Shown one piece after another: positions 11,560 to 21,186 of a stretch of DNA of 64,000 nucleotides (positions are counted from its first letter, which is position 1; every line of letters begins with the position of its first letter). The position numbers and the translations under genes were made by a program. Origin of the DNA: Halomonas sp. MCCC 1A13316 (lineage in GTDB: Bacteria > Pseudomonadota > Gammaproteobacteria > Pseudomonadales > Halomonadaceae); NCBI RefSeq assembly GCF_014931605.1, contig NZ_CP053382.1, forward strand, positions 1 through 64,000, written 5' to 3'. Below the pieces are notes generated by a model, which had not been told where the DNA came from, did no database searches, and saw nothing but the letters and a program-made list of their open reading frames with translations.

Positions 11560-12593
11560 GCGTCTCCCTGTTCGGCGTTCATGTCCTGGGCCAGCAGTCC
11601 CTGACGCAGCGCCTCGGGAGCCAGCGGGAAGCCGGCAGCCTTGCGCGAGGCATAGTAGGCGTGGGCCACGTCGCGAGCCATGGTGCGTACGCGCAGGATG
11701 AAGCGCTGACGTTCGGTCACCGAGATGGCGTGGCGGGCATCCAGCAGGTTGAAGGTGTGCGAGGCCTTGAGTACCTGCTCATAGGCGGGCAGCGGCAGGT
11801 TGGCCTCGAGCAGCTTGGTACACTCTCGCTCCTGATGGTCGAAAGCCTTGAACAACGCCGGCACGTCGGCATGCTCGAAGTTGTAGGCCGACTGTTCGCG
11901 CTCGTTCTGCAGGTAGACGTCGCCATAGGTGACCTTGGAGCCGTCCGGTGCGATGGTCCAGACCAGATCGTAGACGCTGTCGACGTTCTGCAGGTACATG
12001 GCGATACGCTCAAGGCCATAGGTCAGCTCGCCGGTGACCGGGTAGCACTCCAGCCCGCCCGCCTGCTGGAAATAGGTAAACTGGGTCACCTCCATGCCGT
12101 TGAGCCAGACTTCCCAGCCGAGCCCCCAGGCGCCGAGGGTCGGCGACTCCCAGTTGTCCTCGACGAAGCGAATGTCATGCACCAGCGGGTCGAGCCCGAG
12201 GCGAGCGAGCGAGCCCAGGAAGCGCTCCTGCAGGTCGGCAGGGGAGGGCTTCATCACCACTTGGAACTGATAATAGTGCTGAAGGCGGTTGGGGTTCTCG
12301 CCGTAGCGGCCGTCGGTAGGGCGCCGGGAAGGCTGCACATAGGCGGCATTCCAGGTTTCCGGGCCGATGGAGCGCAGGAAGGTGGCGGGGTGGAAGGTGC
12401 CCGCCCCGACCTCCATGTCAAGCGGCTGGAGCACCACGCAGCCTTGTTCGGCCCAGTACTGTTGCAGGGCGAGTATCAGGCCTTGGAACGTGGTCGCGTC
12501 GGACGTCGACCCTGGAGCCGAGGTCGACGGGGATGTCGAGAGCGTCTGCGACGGGTTTGGCGAGGGAGTCATTGCGGAAGCACCGTTGGCCAT
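11556..12593 (-). CDS. glyQ: Glycyl-tRNA synthetase alpha subunit
   Basis: Catalytic alpha subunit of glycyl-tRNA synthetase. The core starts at [18 protein letters not shown] and shows [37 protein letters not shown] and [18 protein letters not shown], all strongly conserved. E. coli GlyQ has 303 residues. Here there is an extra Ser/Thr/Pro-rich N-terminal stretch of about 40 residues. ATG 12593 is chosen (345 residues). ATG 12572 would also work, and a GTG at 12629 would precede the candidate -10. None has a clear ribosome binding site, so the start is uncertain. Confidence 0.95.
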   Translation of the reverse strand: MANGASAMTPSPNPSQTLSTSPSTSAPGSTSDATTFQGLILALQQYWAEQGCVVLQPLDMEVGAGTFHPATFLRSIGPETWNAAYVQPSRRPTDGRYGENPNRLQHYYQFQVVMKPSPADLQERFLGSLARLGLDPLVHDIRFVEDNWESPTLGAWGLGWEVWLNGMEVTQFTYFQQAGGLECYPVTGELTYGLERIAMYLQNVDSVYDLVWTIAPDGSKVTYGDVYLQNEREQSAYNFEHADVPALFKAFDHQERECTKLLEANLPLPAYEQVLKASHTFNLLDARHAISVTERQRFILRVRTMARDVAHAYYASRKAAGFPLAPEALRQGLLAQDMNAEQGDA

Positions 12594-12610
12594 GAATTCA
12601 CGAGGCGTCA

Positions 12611-12616
12611 AGTATA
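12611..12616 (-). promoter_or_regulatory. Candidate -10 element for glyQS
   Basis: TATACT on the bottom strand, 18 bases before the chosen glyQ ATG. No good -35 is visible. If real, transcription would start downstream of the alternative GTG start at 12629, supporting the shorter protein. Confidence 0.3.
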
Positions 12617-12671
12617 CAATCACAGGCACATCGGTTATAGGCGCAGCAGCTGCGCCCCAGTGAGGTTCACA

Positions 12672-13637
12672 ATGATCGTAGTGACAGGTGGCGCCGGCTT
12701 CATCGGCTCGAATCTGGTCAAGGCTCTCAATGCGCGCGGGCGCAATGACGTACTGGTGGTCGACGACCTGCGCGACGGGACCAAGTTCGTCAACCTGGCG
12801 GACTGCACCCTTGGCGATTACCTCGACAAGGACGACTTGCGCGCACGTATCGAGGCGGTGCTACGAGGCGAGCCTGCTCGCCTGCCGCCGATCGAGGCGA
12901 TCTTCCACGAGGGCGCCTGTTCGGACACCACCGAGTGGGACGGACGCTTCATGCTCGACAATAACTTCGAGTACTCCAAGGTGCTGCTGCACTTCTGCCA
13001 GCAGCAGGGGATTCCCTTCCTCTACGCCTCCTCGGCGGCCACCTACGGGGGTAGCCAGGTGTTCCGCGAAGAGCCCGAATACGAGAAGCCGCTCAATGTC
13101 TACGGCTATTCCAAGCTGCTGTTCGACCAGTACGTGCGCCAGCACTGGAACGAGTTGACCAGCCAGGTGGTGGGCTTTCGCTACTTCAACGTCTACGGAC
13201 CGCGCGAACAGCACAAGGGCAAGATGGCAAGCGTGGCCTACCATAACCATACCCAGGTCAGCGCGGGACAGGATCTCCGGCTGTTCGGTGCCTGGGACGG
13301 CTATGATGCCGGCATGCAGAGTCGCGATTTCGTCTACGTCGGTGACGTGGTGGACGTCAATCTGTGGTTCCTCGACCACCCCGGACGGTCCGGTATCTTC
13401 AACCTCGGCTCGGGGCGTGCCGAGCCGTTCAAGGCCATCGGCGAAGCGGTGATTGCCCACCATGGCCGCGGCCGAATCGAGTACATCGATTTCCCCGACG
13501 AACTCAAGGGGCGCTACCAGAGCTATACTCGGGCCGATATCTCGCGGTTGCGCGAGGCTGGCTACGACCGAGAGTTCCGCACCGTGGCCGAGGGAGTGAA
13601 GGCCTATCTCGCCTGGCTGGACGGGGCCAAGGGATGA
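12672..13637 (+). CDS. hldD: ADP-L-glycero-D-manno-heptose 6-epimerase
   Basis: HldD (RfaD), 321 residues. It is an extended short-chain dehydrogenase that epimerises ADP-heptose at C6, the last step of the precursor pathway. The N-terminus [20 protein letters not shown] is the NADP-binding Rossmann motif and sets the start. [26 protein letters not shown] and [15 protein letters not shown] (catalytic Tyr and Lys) match E. coli HldD nearly throughout, as do [19 protein letters not shown] and [15 protein letters not shown]. It is divergent from glyQ, and its stop overlaps the waaF ATG. Confidence 0.97.
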   Translation: MIVVTGGAGFIGSNLVKALNARGRNDVLVVDDLRDGTKFVNLADCTLGDYLDKDDLRARIEAVLRGEPARLPPIEAIFHEGACSDTTEWDGRFMLDNNFEYSKVLLHFCQQQGIPFLYASSAATYGGSQVFREEPEYEKPLNVYGYSKLLFDQYVRQHWNELTSQVVGFRYFNVYGPREQHKGKMASVAYHNHTQVSAGQDLRLFGAWDGYDAGMQSRDFVYVGDVVDVNLWFLDHPGRSGIFNLGSGRAEPFKAIGEAVIAHHGRGRIEYIDFPDELKGRYQSYTRADISRLREAGYDREFRTVAEGVKAYLAWLDGAKG

Positions 13638-14677
13638 ACCAGGCGGCCACGCCGGAATCCAGTATCCTGGTGGTCGGACCCTCCTGGGTCGGCGACATGG
13701 TCATGGCGCAGAGCCTGTTCAAGACGCTCAAGCAGCGCCAGCCGAGCCATATCGGCGTGGTGGCGCCGGGTTGGTCACAGCCAATTCTCGAGCGCATGCC
13801 GGAGGTCAACGCGGTGGCGACCCTGGACGTCGGTCACGGTGAGTTTGGCTGGGGGGCTCGTCGCATCCTGGCGCGACAGCTGCGTGGACGCTTCGATACC
13901 GCCATCGTGCTGCCGCGCTCGTGGAAGTCGGCCCTGGTGCCGTTCTTGGCGCGCATTCCCCATCGGGTGGGTTTTACCGGCGAGCAGCGCTACGGGCTGC
14001 TCAACGAGCGGCGCGAACTCGACAAGGCGCGGCTCGACCAGACCGTCAAGCGCTTCGTGGCGCTAGGTTTGCCGGCAGAAGAGGCCCGGCGAGGCGATTT
14101 TGCCATCCCTCGGCCACGTCTTCGTATCGATTCCGCCAACCTGGCAGCACTGCACGCAAGACTGGAATTGGGGCGGCGGCCAGCCATTGGCATGATGCCC
14201 GGCGCGGAGTATGGCCCAGCCAAGCAGTGGCCTCTGGGGCACTTTCGCGAGCTTGCCGGACGCTTGACCGCGGAGGGCTTCGAGGTGCGCGTAATGGGCG
14301 GCCCCAAGGACGCCGCCGCGGGTGAGGCAATCGCCGAGAGCCAGGCACAGGTGCACAACCTTTGTGGCCAGACCCGCCTGGCAGATGCGGTAGACCTGCT
14401 TGCCGACTGCCAGCAGGTGGTCACCAACGATTCGGGTCTTATGCATGTGGCCGCCGCGGTAGGGACCCGGGTGCAGGCAATCTACGGCTCATCGTCACCG
14501 TCCTATACGCCACCGCTGACCGACAGCGCCGAGATTCACTACCTGGGCCTTTCCTGCTCACCCTGTTTCGAACGTAGTTGCCCATTGGGTCATACCAACT
14601 GCCTAGTGCAGCTCTCGCCCCAGCGCGTGCTCGCCGCCTTGCTGGCGGCGAGCACGGCGGTGATCGCACGCGTCTGA
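13634..14677 (+). CDS. waaF: LPS heptosyltransferase II
   Basis: Family-9 glycosyltransferase, 347 residues. It adds the second heptose to the LPS inner core at the cytoplasmic face of the inner membrane. The start [22 protein letters not shown] is the WaaF hallmark. [14 protein letters not shown] and [16 protein letters not shown] are the donor-binding motifs. It overlaps the hldD stop by four bases (ATGA), so precursor synthesis and transfer are coupled in one transcript. The C-terminus [17 protein letters not shown] is cysteine-rich, as in many WaaF proteins. Confidence 0.95.
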   Translation: MNQAATPESSILVVGPSWVGDMVMAQSLFKTLKQRQPSHIGVVAPGWSQPILERMPEVNAVATLDVGHGEFGWGARRILARQLRGRFDTAIVLPRSWKSALVPFLARIPHRVGFTGEQRYGLLNERRELDKARLDQTVKRFVALGLPAEEARRGDFAIPRPRLRIDSANLAALHARLELGRRPAIGMMPGAEYGPAKQWPLGHFRELAGRLTAEGFEVRVMGGPKDAAAGEAIAESQAQVHNLCGQTRLADAVDLLADCQQVVTNDSGLMHVAAAVGTRVQAIYGSSSPSYTPPLTDSAEIHYLGLSCSPCFERSCPLGHTNCLVQLSPQRVLAALLAASTAVIARV

Positions 14678-14695
14678 GCAGCCTGCGGCAGGTGG

Positions 14696-16375
14696 CTACT
14701 GTACCGCTGCAGGTTCCTCACCGATGGCATCTTCCGGGGTCTCCACGATCTGCTCTTGGGGCACCTCCGGTTCGAGCTCCTGGCTAGGCGGTGCCAGCCC
14801 CTCCCAGAGACGTTCCTGCAGCACGATCTCCTCGCGCATACGGTCATTGAAGAACTCCTTGCTATGCTCCTCGAGCAGGGTCGGCTCGTCCGAAAGCAGC
14901 GAAACTCCGAGACCGGCGCGATGCCAATCGATGGTATAGCCCATCGCCTCGAGAATGGTGGGGAAGACATCCACCATGGAGGCTTCGCGCTTCTGCCGAC
15001 CTTGGGGAATGCCGGGCCCCATCAGGATGAAGGTGTTCTCGCGATCGCCCTCGATCAGTTGCTCCCAAGCCGATACGCGCATGGTCAAGTGATCGCTGGC
15101 AACGATTACGACAGTGTTGTCGAGCAGGCCCTCGGCCTCGGCCCGGGCGAGAAAATCCCGGGCCAGCCAGGCCGAACATTCCACAGAGTAGAGGATGTCG
15201 TTGCCGTCGAACTCCCCCTGGCGGTCGAGGCAAGCCTGGGCGGGATAGCCATAAGGCGCATGGCCCGATAAGGATAGGTTGACCAGGCCCCAGGGGCCTC
15301 CCTCGGCATTCAGGCGGCGAAGCTCCTGCAGGCTGAATTCGAAGAGCGAGTCGTCATAGAGACCCCAATTGTTGACGTACTCGGGATCGTCGAGCAGGGG
15401 CTGCAGCTCCTCGCGACCCAGTACGGTATCGAAGCCATGCCCTTCGTAGAACAGGCCCTTTCCGGCGAAGTTGACGCTGGCGCCCCCAATGTAGGTGAGT
15501 TGGTAGCCCTGAGCCGACAACAGGTCGCCGAGGCAGTCGACGCCGGGCACGACTTTGTCCAGTGGCGAGAACTGGCGGTCGTGCAGCAGGCCGGCCGGCA
15601 TGAGAGGTGCGCCGCATTGGCTTGCGATCATGCCGGCCATGGTCCAGCCGGTATTGTCGACCTGACGAATACCTTCGTAAACCAGGCCATGCTCACCGAT
15701 GGCGTCCAGCTCGGCATAGGCGTCGCCGAAGCGCTCGCGGTCGGCATAGGTACGCTCGATGCTCTCCAGATACAGCAGCAACAGGTTGGGCGGATCCCGG
15801 GGCGCTTCGAGAAGGATCGGCTCGACGTATTGGCGTTCTAGCCAGGCGCCGGGCTTGGTGACGATGGCGGCACCGCGCTGGCCCACGCCATACAACAGGG
15901 GGTTGCTCACCAGCAGCAAGATGGCCAGCAGCGGTTCGCCGCGGCGCCAGCGATGGTCATGGCGTATCAGCCAGGTGAACGAAGCCAGTAGAATGATCAT
16001 CGAGAGGGTGTAGAAGAACGCCGCACCGATGCGGCTGACCCCACCGTGGTCGGCCATGCCGGCTTGCAAGTGAAAGAATACCGCGCTCAGGTCGACGATG
16101 CCGAAGCTCTCGGCAAGGTAGAGATAAAGCCCCCACAGGGCGATGGGCAGCAGTGCCCAGGGCCACCGGCGACTCAGCGAGGTACCAGGTGCCGAGCGTG
16201 GTGCGCCCCAGTGGAAGTGGGCGCCCAGTCCCAGCCAAGCAAGTGCCGGTAGGGGCAGCATCCACTGGGGCATCCGGGTAAGAACGGTGACGGCATAGCC
16301 CAGGCAGAGTCCGATCATCAACAGCGACAGCCAGCGCGGGCGAGCCAGCTCGAGGAGCGTGGATGGGATCGACAT
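14696..16375 (-). CDS. OpgB/MdoB-like phosphoglycerol transferase, membrane sulfatase fold
   Basis: Membrane-anchored alkaline-phosphatase/sulfatase-fold protein of about 559 residues. About four transmembrane segments (residues 1-165) precede a periplasmic domain. That domain has LLYLESIERTYADR (metal ligand Glu), NTGWTMAGMIASQCG (nucleophile Thr) and VASDHLTMR (metal ligands). It follows E. coli MdoB/OpgB closely in CLGDLLSAQGYQ and the FAGKGLFYEGHGFD region. The likely role is transfer of phosphoglycerol to osmoregulated periplasmic glucans; an LPS-modifying role is also possible. The start is ATG 16375, with GGAAG ten bases upstream. GTG 16405 is an alternative. It is convergent with waaF. 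Confidence 0.75.
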   Translation of the reverse strand: MSIPSTLLELARPRWLSLLMIGLCLGYAVTVLTRMPQWMLPLPALAWLGLGAHFHWGAPRSAPGTSLSRRWPWALLPIALWGLYLYLAESFGIVDLSAVFFHLQAGMADHGGVSRIGAAFFYTLSMIILLASFTWLIRHDHRWRRGEPLLAILLLVSNPLLYGVGQRGAAIVTKPGAWLERQYVEPILLEAPRDPPNLLLLYLESIERTYADRERFGDAYAELDAIGEHGLVYEGIRQVDNTGWTMAGMIASQCGAPLMPAGLLHDRQFSPLDKVVPGVDCLGDLLSAQGYQLTYIGGASVNFAGKGLFYEGHGFDTVLGREELQPLLDDPEYVNNWGLYDDSLFEFSLQELRRLNAEGGPWGLVNLSLSGHAPYGYPAQACLDRQGEFDGNDILYSVECSAWLARDFLARAEAEGLLDNTVVIVASDHLTMRVSAWEQLIEGDRENTFILMGPGIPQGRQKREASMVDVFPTILEAMGYTIDWHRAGLGVSLLSDEPTLLEEHSKEFFNDRMREEIVLQERLWEGLAPPSQELEPEVPQEQIVETPEDAIGEEPAAVQ

Positions 16376-16617
16376 TGGGTGGATTCTTCCATTGGTTTCG
16401 TTCACCAGCTTACCAAGCTCGGCTTGCCTTGCACCACGAATCGCGGCGCAGGCAGTCTGTCGCCGGGTTTGCTGGCCTCGTGGTTGCGACAGTAAACTGG
16501 CCAGCCGCCGAACCGACGAGGAGTGGTCGATGACCCTGGCTGTAACACTTGCTTGCTGGTATATCTAGGTTCGGGTGTGGTGTTCGAGAGGCACCGTTAG
16601 ATGATTGACACTAAAAC

Positions 16618-17373
16618 TCACTTGGCTTCTTCGTTTTCATAAAGTTCATTTAGCTTGGCGTATTTCATATAGGCATGGAAGGCGGTTGTCATGGCTACAG
16701 TCAAGCCATCGCTACCTTGGAGCAGCCCGCCTTTCAACACAAGCTTACGAATAACGGCACTCAAGGCATGCATGGCGGGCCGAAGTCCAGACGGCGGAAT
16801 GCCTTTTTCCTTCATGGCCCAGGCATCTCTGGTTGATAGCTGATCGATGCGCTTGATCCAATGAGACAAGCTATCATAGGTGAAATGTCTTATATGGGCG
16901 CCGGTATCTTCGGTTTTGGGAGATTTAACCGAGGAGTGTGCCTTCTTTGACAAATAGCCCGAATGTATCCGGTTGTAGAGTCTGACAACCTCGTCAGGAT
17001 AGAATCCAGCTGCCTTAATCCAATGCTTGCCACAAAAGTTGCGCCTTCGGAAGCTGTAGGCTACCGAAGGATCATTGAGAGACAAGCGACGGATGGCGTC
17101 GATGGCATCCTCATCCAGCCTTTCATCGGCATCGAGAGCAAGTATCCAGTCGTTGCTTGCATGAGGCACGCCAAAAGCCTTCTGTGGCCCATCGCCCAGA
17201 TAGTCCTGTAACAGGACAGTAGCTCCTTTACTTTCGGCAATCGCTACCGTGCCGTCCTGACTACGAGAATCAACAACGATTACCTCGTCGCATACTGATC
17301 GCAGGGAGTCTATACAATCGCCGATACGCTTCTCTTCGTTGAGCGTGATGACGATACCAGTGATGGAGGTCAT
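16618..17373 (-). CDS. Family-2 glycosyltransferase, WaaE/KdtX type
   Basis: Glycosyltransferase of 251 residues with a GT-A fold. It starts TSITGIVITLNEEKRIGDCI, with EVIVVDSRSQDGT and the metal-binding DADERLD (LALDADERL). RRRNFCGKHWIKAAGFYPD and LSKKAHSSV match the WaaE/KdtX group, which adds glucose to heptose I of the LPS core. Base composition is visibly more AT-rich than in all neighbouring genes, with AT-rich codons such as TTT, AAA and ATA, suggesting acquisition by transfer. Its ATG overlaps the stop of the upstream family-9 gene by four bases, so the two are coupled. Confidence 0.85.
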   Translation of the reverse strand: MTSITGIVITLNEEKRIGDCIDSLRSVCDEVIVVDSRSQDGTVAIAESKGATVLLQDYLGDGPQKAFGVPHASNDWILALDADERLDEDAIDAIRRLSLNDPSVAYSFRRRNFCGKHWIKAAGFYPDEVVRLYNRIHSGYLSKKAHSSVKSPKTEDTGAHIRHFTYDSLSHWIKRIDQLSTRDAWAMKEKGIPPSGLRPAMHALSAVIRKLVLKGGLLQGSDGLTVAMTTAFHAYMKYAKLNELYENEEAK

Positions 17374-18479
17374 GGTGAGGCCTGTCGGAAATTGTGCGAT
17401 AAGAGTAAGTGGACGATTCGTTCGGCCGCGCTGGCCATACTGATGCTGGCCATGTTTCGCTCATCAGAATCGTCAGCAGGACTGAAGGCAAGTCGATGCT
17501 CGGCCCGGTTGCAGGTCTGCCAGCGTAGTGGTGTAGCCGAACGATGGGCGGGATAGAATCCGGCGGTGGCAATGTCCATGCAGCCGGCGATGTGTAGCGG
17601 TCCAGTGGAACCGGCGATAAACAGGTCGGCCACAGCAAGCGTCAGGGCAAAATCGCCCAAGCCCTGGCGTGGTGGGAGTACTCTCGCCTGTAGTCCCGCA
17701 GCGCTCAACTGGGCACTCAATTCGTGAGCGGCCGGCTCCTCGCCGGGGCCGGCGGTCAGTAGCCAGTGTGGGCGGATCTCTTCTTCTGCCAGCCGAGAAT
17801 CGACGCGGATCGCCAGTTCGGTGTACTGGGTCGGCGAGAGGTTGACTGCCGAGCCGCCACTGCCCGCATGTAGGAACAGCCAAGGGTACGTATCATCGAG
17901 ATCTAGTTCGCTGCAGATCGCCTGGCGTTGAGCCTTCACTTCCTCGTGCGCCAGCGGCCAGTAGGGTGGCGATGGGCACGGCCTGGGCTGGCGTCCCAAG
18001 GCCTTTAGCAGTGCCTCGGCGAGTTCGATATTGTACTGGTATTCCGGCTTGGCCGAACGCGACCTGCGCTGAACGATGCGATGATTGTAGAATAGCTGCG
18101 CCCATTTGGTGGCAGGCGCCAGGCGGTGCGGAATGCCGGCGCGCCAGCCCAGCCAGCCGATACGTGGCGTGGAGAACAGCGTCAGCATGGCCGTGAAGCG
18201 CTCACTGCGCAGCCGTGCGAGCAGCTTGCGCTGTTCCTCTTTACCGGCGGCGTCGCCGGGGTCGAGAATCACTTCGTCGATCCAGGGACACAGCCGGGCG
18301 ATCGGTGCCGTATAGCTCGGCACCAGTACGCTAATGCGTGCCTCGGGAGCGCCGGCCTTGAGGCAGGCGAGCGCCGGCCAGGCGAGCATGAAGTCACCGA
18401 GCTTGTCGTTGCGCACCACCAGGATATGCAGTGGCGGATCCGTTGCGTGGCGACCGGCCACGGAGGAAGAAGGCATCAT
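17370..18479 (-). CDS. Family-9 glycosyltransferase (heptosyltransferase-like)
   Basis: About 369 residues, starting at ATG 18479 with GGGAG five bases upstream. A longer frame to 18629 lacks homology. The N-terminal motif LHILVVRNDKLGDFMLAWPAL is that of the WaaC/WaaF/WaaQ group. The donor-site region has WLFLHAGSGGSAVNLSP and the end FIAGSTGPLHIAGCMDI. It probably transfers heptose to the LPS core, but the acceptor cannot be told from sequence. It is divergent from the broken family-4 gene at 18522. Confidence 0.88.
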   Translation of the reverse strand: MMPSSSVAGRHATDPPLHILVVRNDKLGDFMLAWPALACLKAGAPEARISVLVPSYTAPIARLCPWIDEVILDPGDAAGKEEQRKLLARLRSERFTAMLTLFSTPRIGWLGWRAGIPHRLAPATKWAQLFYNHRIVQRRSRSAKPEYQYNIELAEALLKALGRQPRPCPSPPYWPLAHEEVKAQRQAICSELDLDDTYPWLFLHAGSGGSAVNLSPTQYTELAIRVDSRLAEEEIRPHWLLTAGPGEEPAAHELSAQLSAAGLQARVLPPRQGLGDFALTLAVADLFIAGSTGPLHIAGCMDIATAGFYPAHRSATPLRWQTCNRAEHRLAFSPADDSDERNMASISMASAAERIVHLLLSHNFRQASP

Positions 18480-18521
18480 CTGGGCTCCCGAGCCCCGGTT
18501 GATCGACACAAGGAGACAGCC

Positions 18522-19338
18522 TTGTCGCACAAGGTCATGCACATCTGCCTCTCGGATGGCTGGGGCGGACTCGAAATGTATCCTGCGCGGATTATACCCG
18601 AGCTGCAACGTCAGGGGTGGGAGCCCCACGGTCTGGTGCTGGCCGGCTCGCGAGTGGCTGAAAGCCTGTCGGCCGCCGGCATCGAGCCGCTTACGATGGC
18701 CTCACGGGGCCGGGCGCTGCTACAGGTGGGGCGCGTGCTGGCCTATCTTCAGCGCCACGCCATCAATGTCGTGCACTGCCACAAGTCCAGCGACCTGCGC
18801 CTGGGGGCGCTGTTGGCAAGCCTGCGACCGGGGCTCAAGCTCTTCTTCACCGACCACATGGGCGTGACCCGGCCGAAGAAGGATCTCTATCATCGTTGGG
18901 CCTACGGTCGCGTCACGCGGCTGTTCGCCATCAGCGAGGCGACGCGCGTGCGCAACCTGGCAGCCTTTCCGCTGCCTGCTGAACGCATCCGGCGGCTTTA
19001 CCTGGGCATCGACCTGGCGCTCTATGCCCCGCAGTTGGATGAGGCATCGCGCGAGACGCTGCGCGACACGCTGGGAGTGGCGCCTGGCCAAGTGGCGATA
19101 GGCCTCCCCGGCCGGCTGACGCCAGGCAAGGGCCAAGCGCTTTGGCTGGAGGGGCTGGCCCGACTGCGGTCGCCTCGCCGCGCCCGAGGAGCCGCAGGCC
19201 TGGGCCGAGGCCATGGCGGAACTTGGGCTGGATACGCCTCTGCGTGAGCGCTTGGGCCGGGCGGCGAGAGCGAGGGCGGAACGCCTCTTCGACGTTCGGG
19301 CACATGTGCGTACCCTGACCGAGGAGTATGCCGGTTAG
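18522..19338 (+). pseudogene. Family-4 glycosyltransferase, internal deletion and frameshift
   Basis: This starts at TTG 18522, supported by AGGAG six bases upstream; ATG 18537 is an alternative. The N-terminal half of a GT-B glycosyltransferase is intact: KVMHICLSDGWGGLEMYPARI, VVHCHKSSDLRLG, FFTDHMGVTRPKKDLYHRW and LPGRLTPGKGQALWLEGLARL (split runs). Near 19170 the frame changes. The extreme C-terminus (QAWAEAMAELGLDTPLRERL to LTEEYAG, stop 19338) continues in another frame. Roughly 90-130 codons, including the nucleotide-sugar-binding EX7E region, are missing. It cannot encode an active enzyme. Confidence 0.85.
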
Positions 19339-19385
19339 TGGGCTCACTGTTGTACTTGTCAGCGGCCTGGGTGTGGCAGGTCGGG

Positions 19386-20090
19386 TCAGGCCTCGGTGGC
19401 ATAGCCCTGACGGATGAGTGCGAGAGCGTCCCTTGCACCGAACTTGGCCAGCGAACGGCCGAGACGCTCGAGGTTGGCCTCGCGCCATGGTCCCGCTGCG
19501 CGCAGCCGGCAGCGGTCGAGGTCGATCAGCCACACCTTGGCCTGGGCGTCCACCAGCAGGTTGCGAGCATTGAGGTCGACGTGGTCGAGGCCGGCCTCAT
19601 GAAAGCGGCGTACGGTGGCGCCCACCCGTTCGAGAAGCGTCGCTTCGGCCTCGCCAAGGCGCTCCGCCAAGGCGCGGGCACCCTCGATGCGCACCGTGAT
19701 CAGGGCCGCGGTATAAGTCAGGCCGTGATGAGTGACGCCGGCTGCCACCGGTCGCGGCACCGGCAGCCCCTGCGCATGGAGGTGGGCGGTGAGGCGCAGT
19801 TCGCGAAAGGCCCGGGTGCGCTCGAGCCCCGTCCACAGGTAGCGGCTCGTGCTCAGTCGCGCCGCCAGCCCCCCGCGGCGATAGGGGCGCAGCACCCACT
19901 GTTCGCCCCCGGCGTCGACAAACAGGCTGCTGCCGCGCCCGGGGGCTTCGCCCACCACGCGCCCAGCGTGGCGCCAATGCTGAGGGTCGAAAAGATACGG
20001 AGCGATTTGTGGCGCCTGCTCGGCGTCACATACACTGTCCGCATCATATAGAATGAAAGCCTTTCCCGTCCGACATGTTGCCAAGTGCAT
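19386..20090 (-). CDS. kdkA: 3-deoxy-D-manno-octulosonic acid kinase (KdkA/WaaP family)
   Basis: LPS inner-core kinase, 234 residues from ATG 20090 (AGAGGAAG lies five to six bases upstream). It phosphorylates Kdo or heptose in the inner core. The protein-kinase-like fold shows WVLRPYRRGGLAARL near residue 66, catalytic HVDLNARNLLVD (D172) and the metal-binding WLIDLDRCR (D190). The ATG is only two bases away from, and overlaps, the ATG of the divergent family-9 gene. Promoters of each must therefore lie in the coding sequence of the other, or the neighbour starts at 20053. Confidence 0.88.
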   Translation of the reverse strand: MHLATCRTGKAFILYDADSVCDAEQAPQIAPYLFDPQHWRHAGRVVGEAPGRGSSLFVDAGGEQWVLRPYRRGGLAARLSTSRYLWTGLERTRAFRELRLTAHLHAQGLPVPRPVAAGVTHHGLTYTAALITVRIEGARALAERLGEAEATLLERVGATVRRFHEAGLDHVDLNARNLLVDAQAKVWLIDLDRCRLRAAGPWREANLERLGRSLAKFGARDALALIRQGYATEA

Positions 20091-21186
20091 GAAGCTTCCT
20101 CTGCCTGCCCAACCGCGCCATATCGCCGTGCTGCGACTCTCCGCCCTCGGCGACGTGTGCAATCTGGTGCCCACCGTACGCGCCCTGCAGCGTCAGTGGC
20201 CCGACGCTCGCATCACCTGGATCATCGGCAAGGCGGAACACAGTCTACTGGCTGGCCTGTCGGGGGTCGAATTCGTCGTCTACGACAAGGCCAGCGGCCT
20301 GGCCGGCATGCGCCGGCTATGGAGCGAGCTCTCCGCCACCCGTTTCGACGTACTGCTACACATGCAGCAGGCGCTGCGTGCCAGCGTGCTCTCGTTTGGG
20401 CTCAAGGCCAAGGTGCGGGTGGGCTATGACAAGTCGCGGGCCAAGGATGCCCAGCATTGGTTCACCCACCGCCAGTTGGAGCCGCATCCGCGAGCCCATG
20501 TACTGGAGTCGTTTCTCGACTTCGCCCGTCTGCTGGGCGTGGAGGACCTGTCGCTCGAATGGAACCTGCCGGTACCGGCCGAGGCCTTCGAGGAGGCCGA
20601 CACCCTGACCGGCGACGCTCCCTATCTGCTGATGAGCCCCTGCGCCAATCCGCGGCTGCGCAATTTTCGCAACTGGTCGGCTGAGGGCTACGCCGCCGTC
20701 GTCGAGCATGCCTGGGTCCAGTATGGCCTGGAGACGGTGCTCACCGGCGGCGGCAGCACAGTGGAGCGGGAGATGGGCGAGCGTATCGTCGCGCTCAGCC
20801 GTCCGGAGGCGATGATCGACGCCATTGGTGCTACTTCGCTAAAGGGACTGTTGGCGCTGATCGCCCGCGCTCGGGTGGTCATCGCCCCCGACTCCGGTCC
20901 GGTGCACATGGGCAATGCCATGGGCACGCCGGTGATAGGGCTGTTCGCCACCACCAACCCCGACCGTGCCGCGCCCTATCGATGGCGCGACTACGTGGTC
21001 AATCGCTACCCTGATGCGGTGCGCGCCTACCTGCACCGTGAGCTCGACGAGATCAACTGGGGCCAGCGTGTCCGTCATGCCGACGCCATGACGCTGATCC
21101 GCATCGAGGATGTGATCGGCAAATTCGATGCGCTGATGACACGACCGAACGAATGCAAGGAAGAGGAACGACCCGATGAAGCTTGA
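20089..21186 (+). CDS. Family-9 glycosyltransferase (LPS heptosyltransferase-like)
   Basis: 365 residues from ATG 20089; ATG 20053 would add 12. The N-terminus [21 protein letters not shown] is the family-9 glycine-loop motif. [17 protein letters not shown] and [19 protein letters not shown] are the donor-binding regions. It is unlike WaaC in its N-terminal sequence, so a third or alternative core sugar transferase is likely. The stop overlaps the hldE ATG by 11 bases, starting a three-gene set with hldE and waaA. Confidence 0.88.
   Translation: MKLPLPAQPRHIAVLRLSALGDVCNLVPTVRALQRQWPDARITWIIGKAEHSLLAGLSGVEFVVYDKASGLAGMRRLWSELSATRFDVLLHMQQALRASVLSFGLKAKVRVGYDKSRAKDAQHWFTHRQLEPHPRAHVLESFLDFARLLGVEDLSLEWNLPVPAEAFEEADTLTGDAPYLLMSPCANPRLRNFRNWSAEGYAAVVEHAWVQYGLETVLTGGGSTVEREMGERIVALSRPEAMIDAIGATSLKGLLALIARARVVIAPDSGPVHMGNAMGTPVIGLFATTNPDRAAPYRWRDYVVNRYPDAVRAYLHRELDEINWGQRVRHADAMTLIRIEDVIGKFDALMTRPNECKEEERPDEA

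Noticed and set aside
12640..12656. GGCGCAG / CTGCGCC hairpin before hldD
   Set aside because: Perfect 7-bp stem but no T-tract and short; no role could be argued between two divergent starts.
11661..12671. Upstream extension of the hldD frame
   Set aside because: It is antisense to glyQ; hldD homology starts exactly at ATG 12672.
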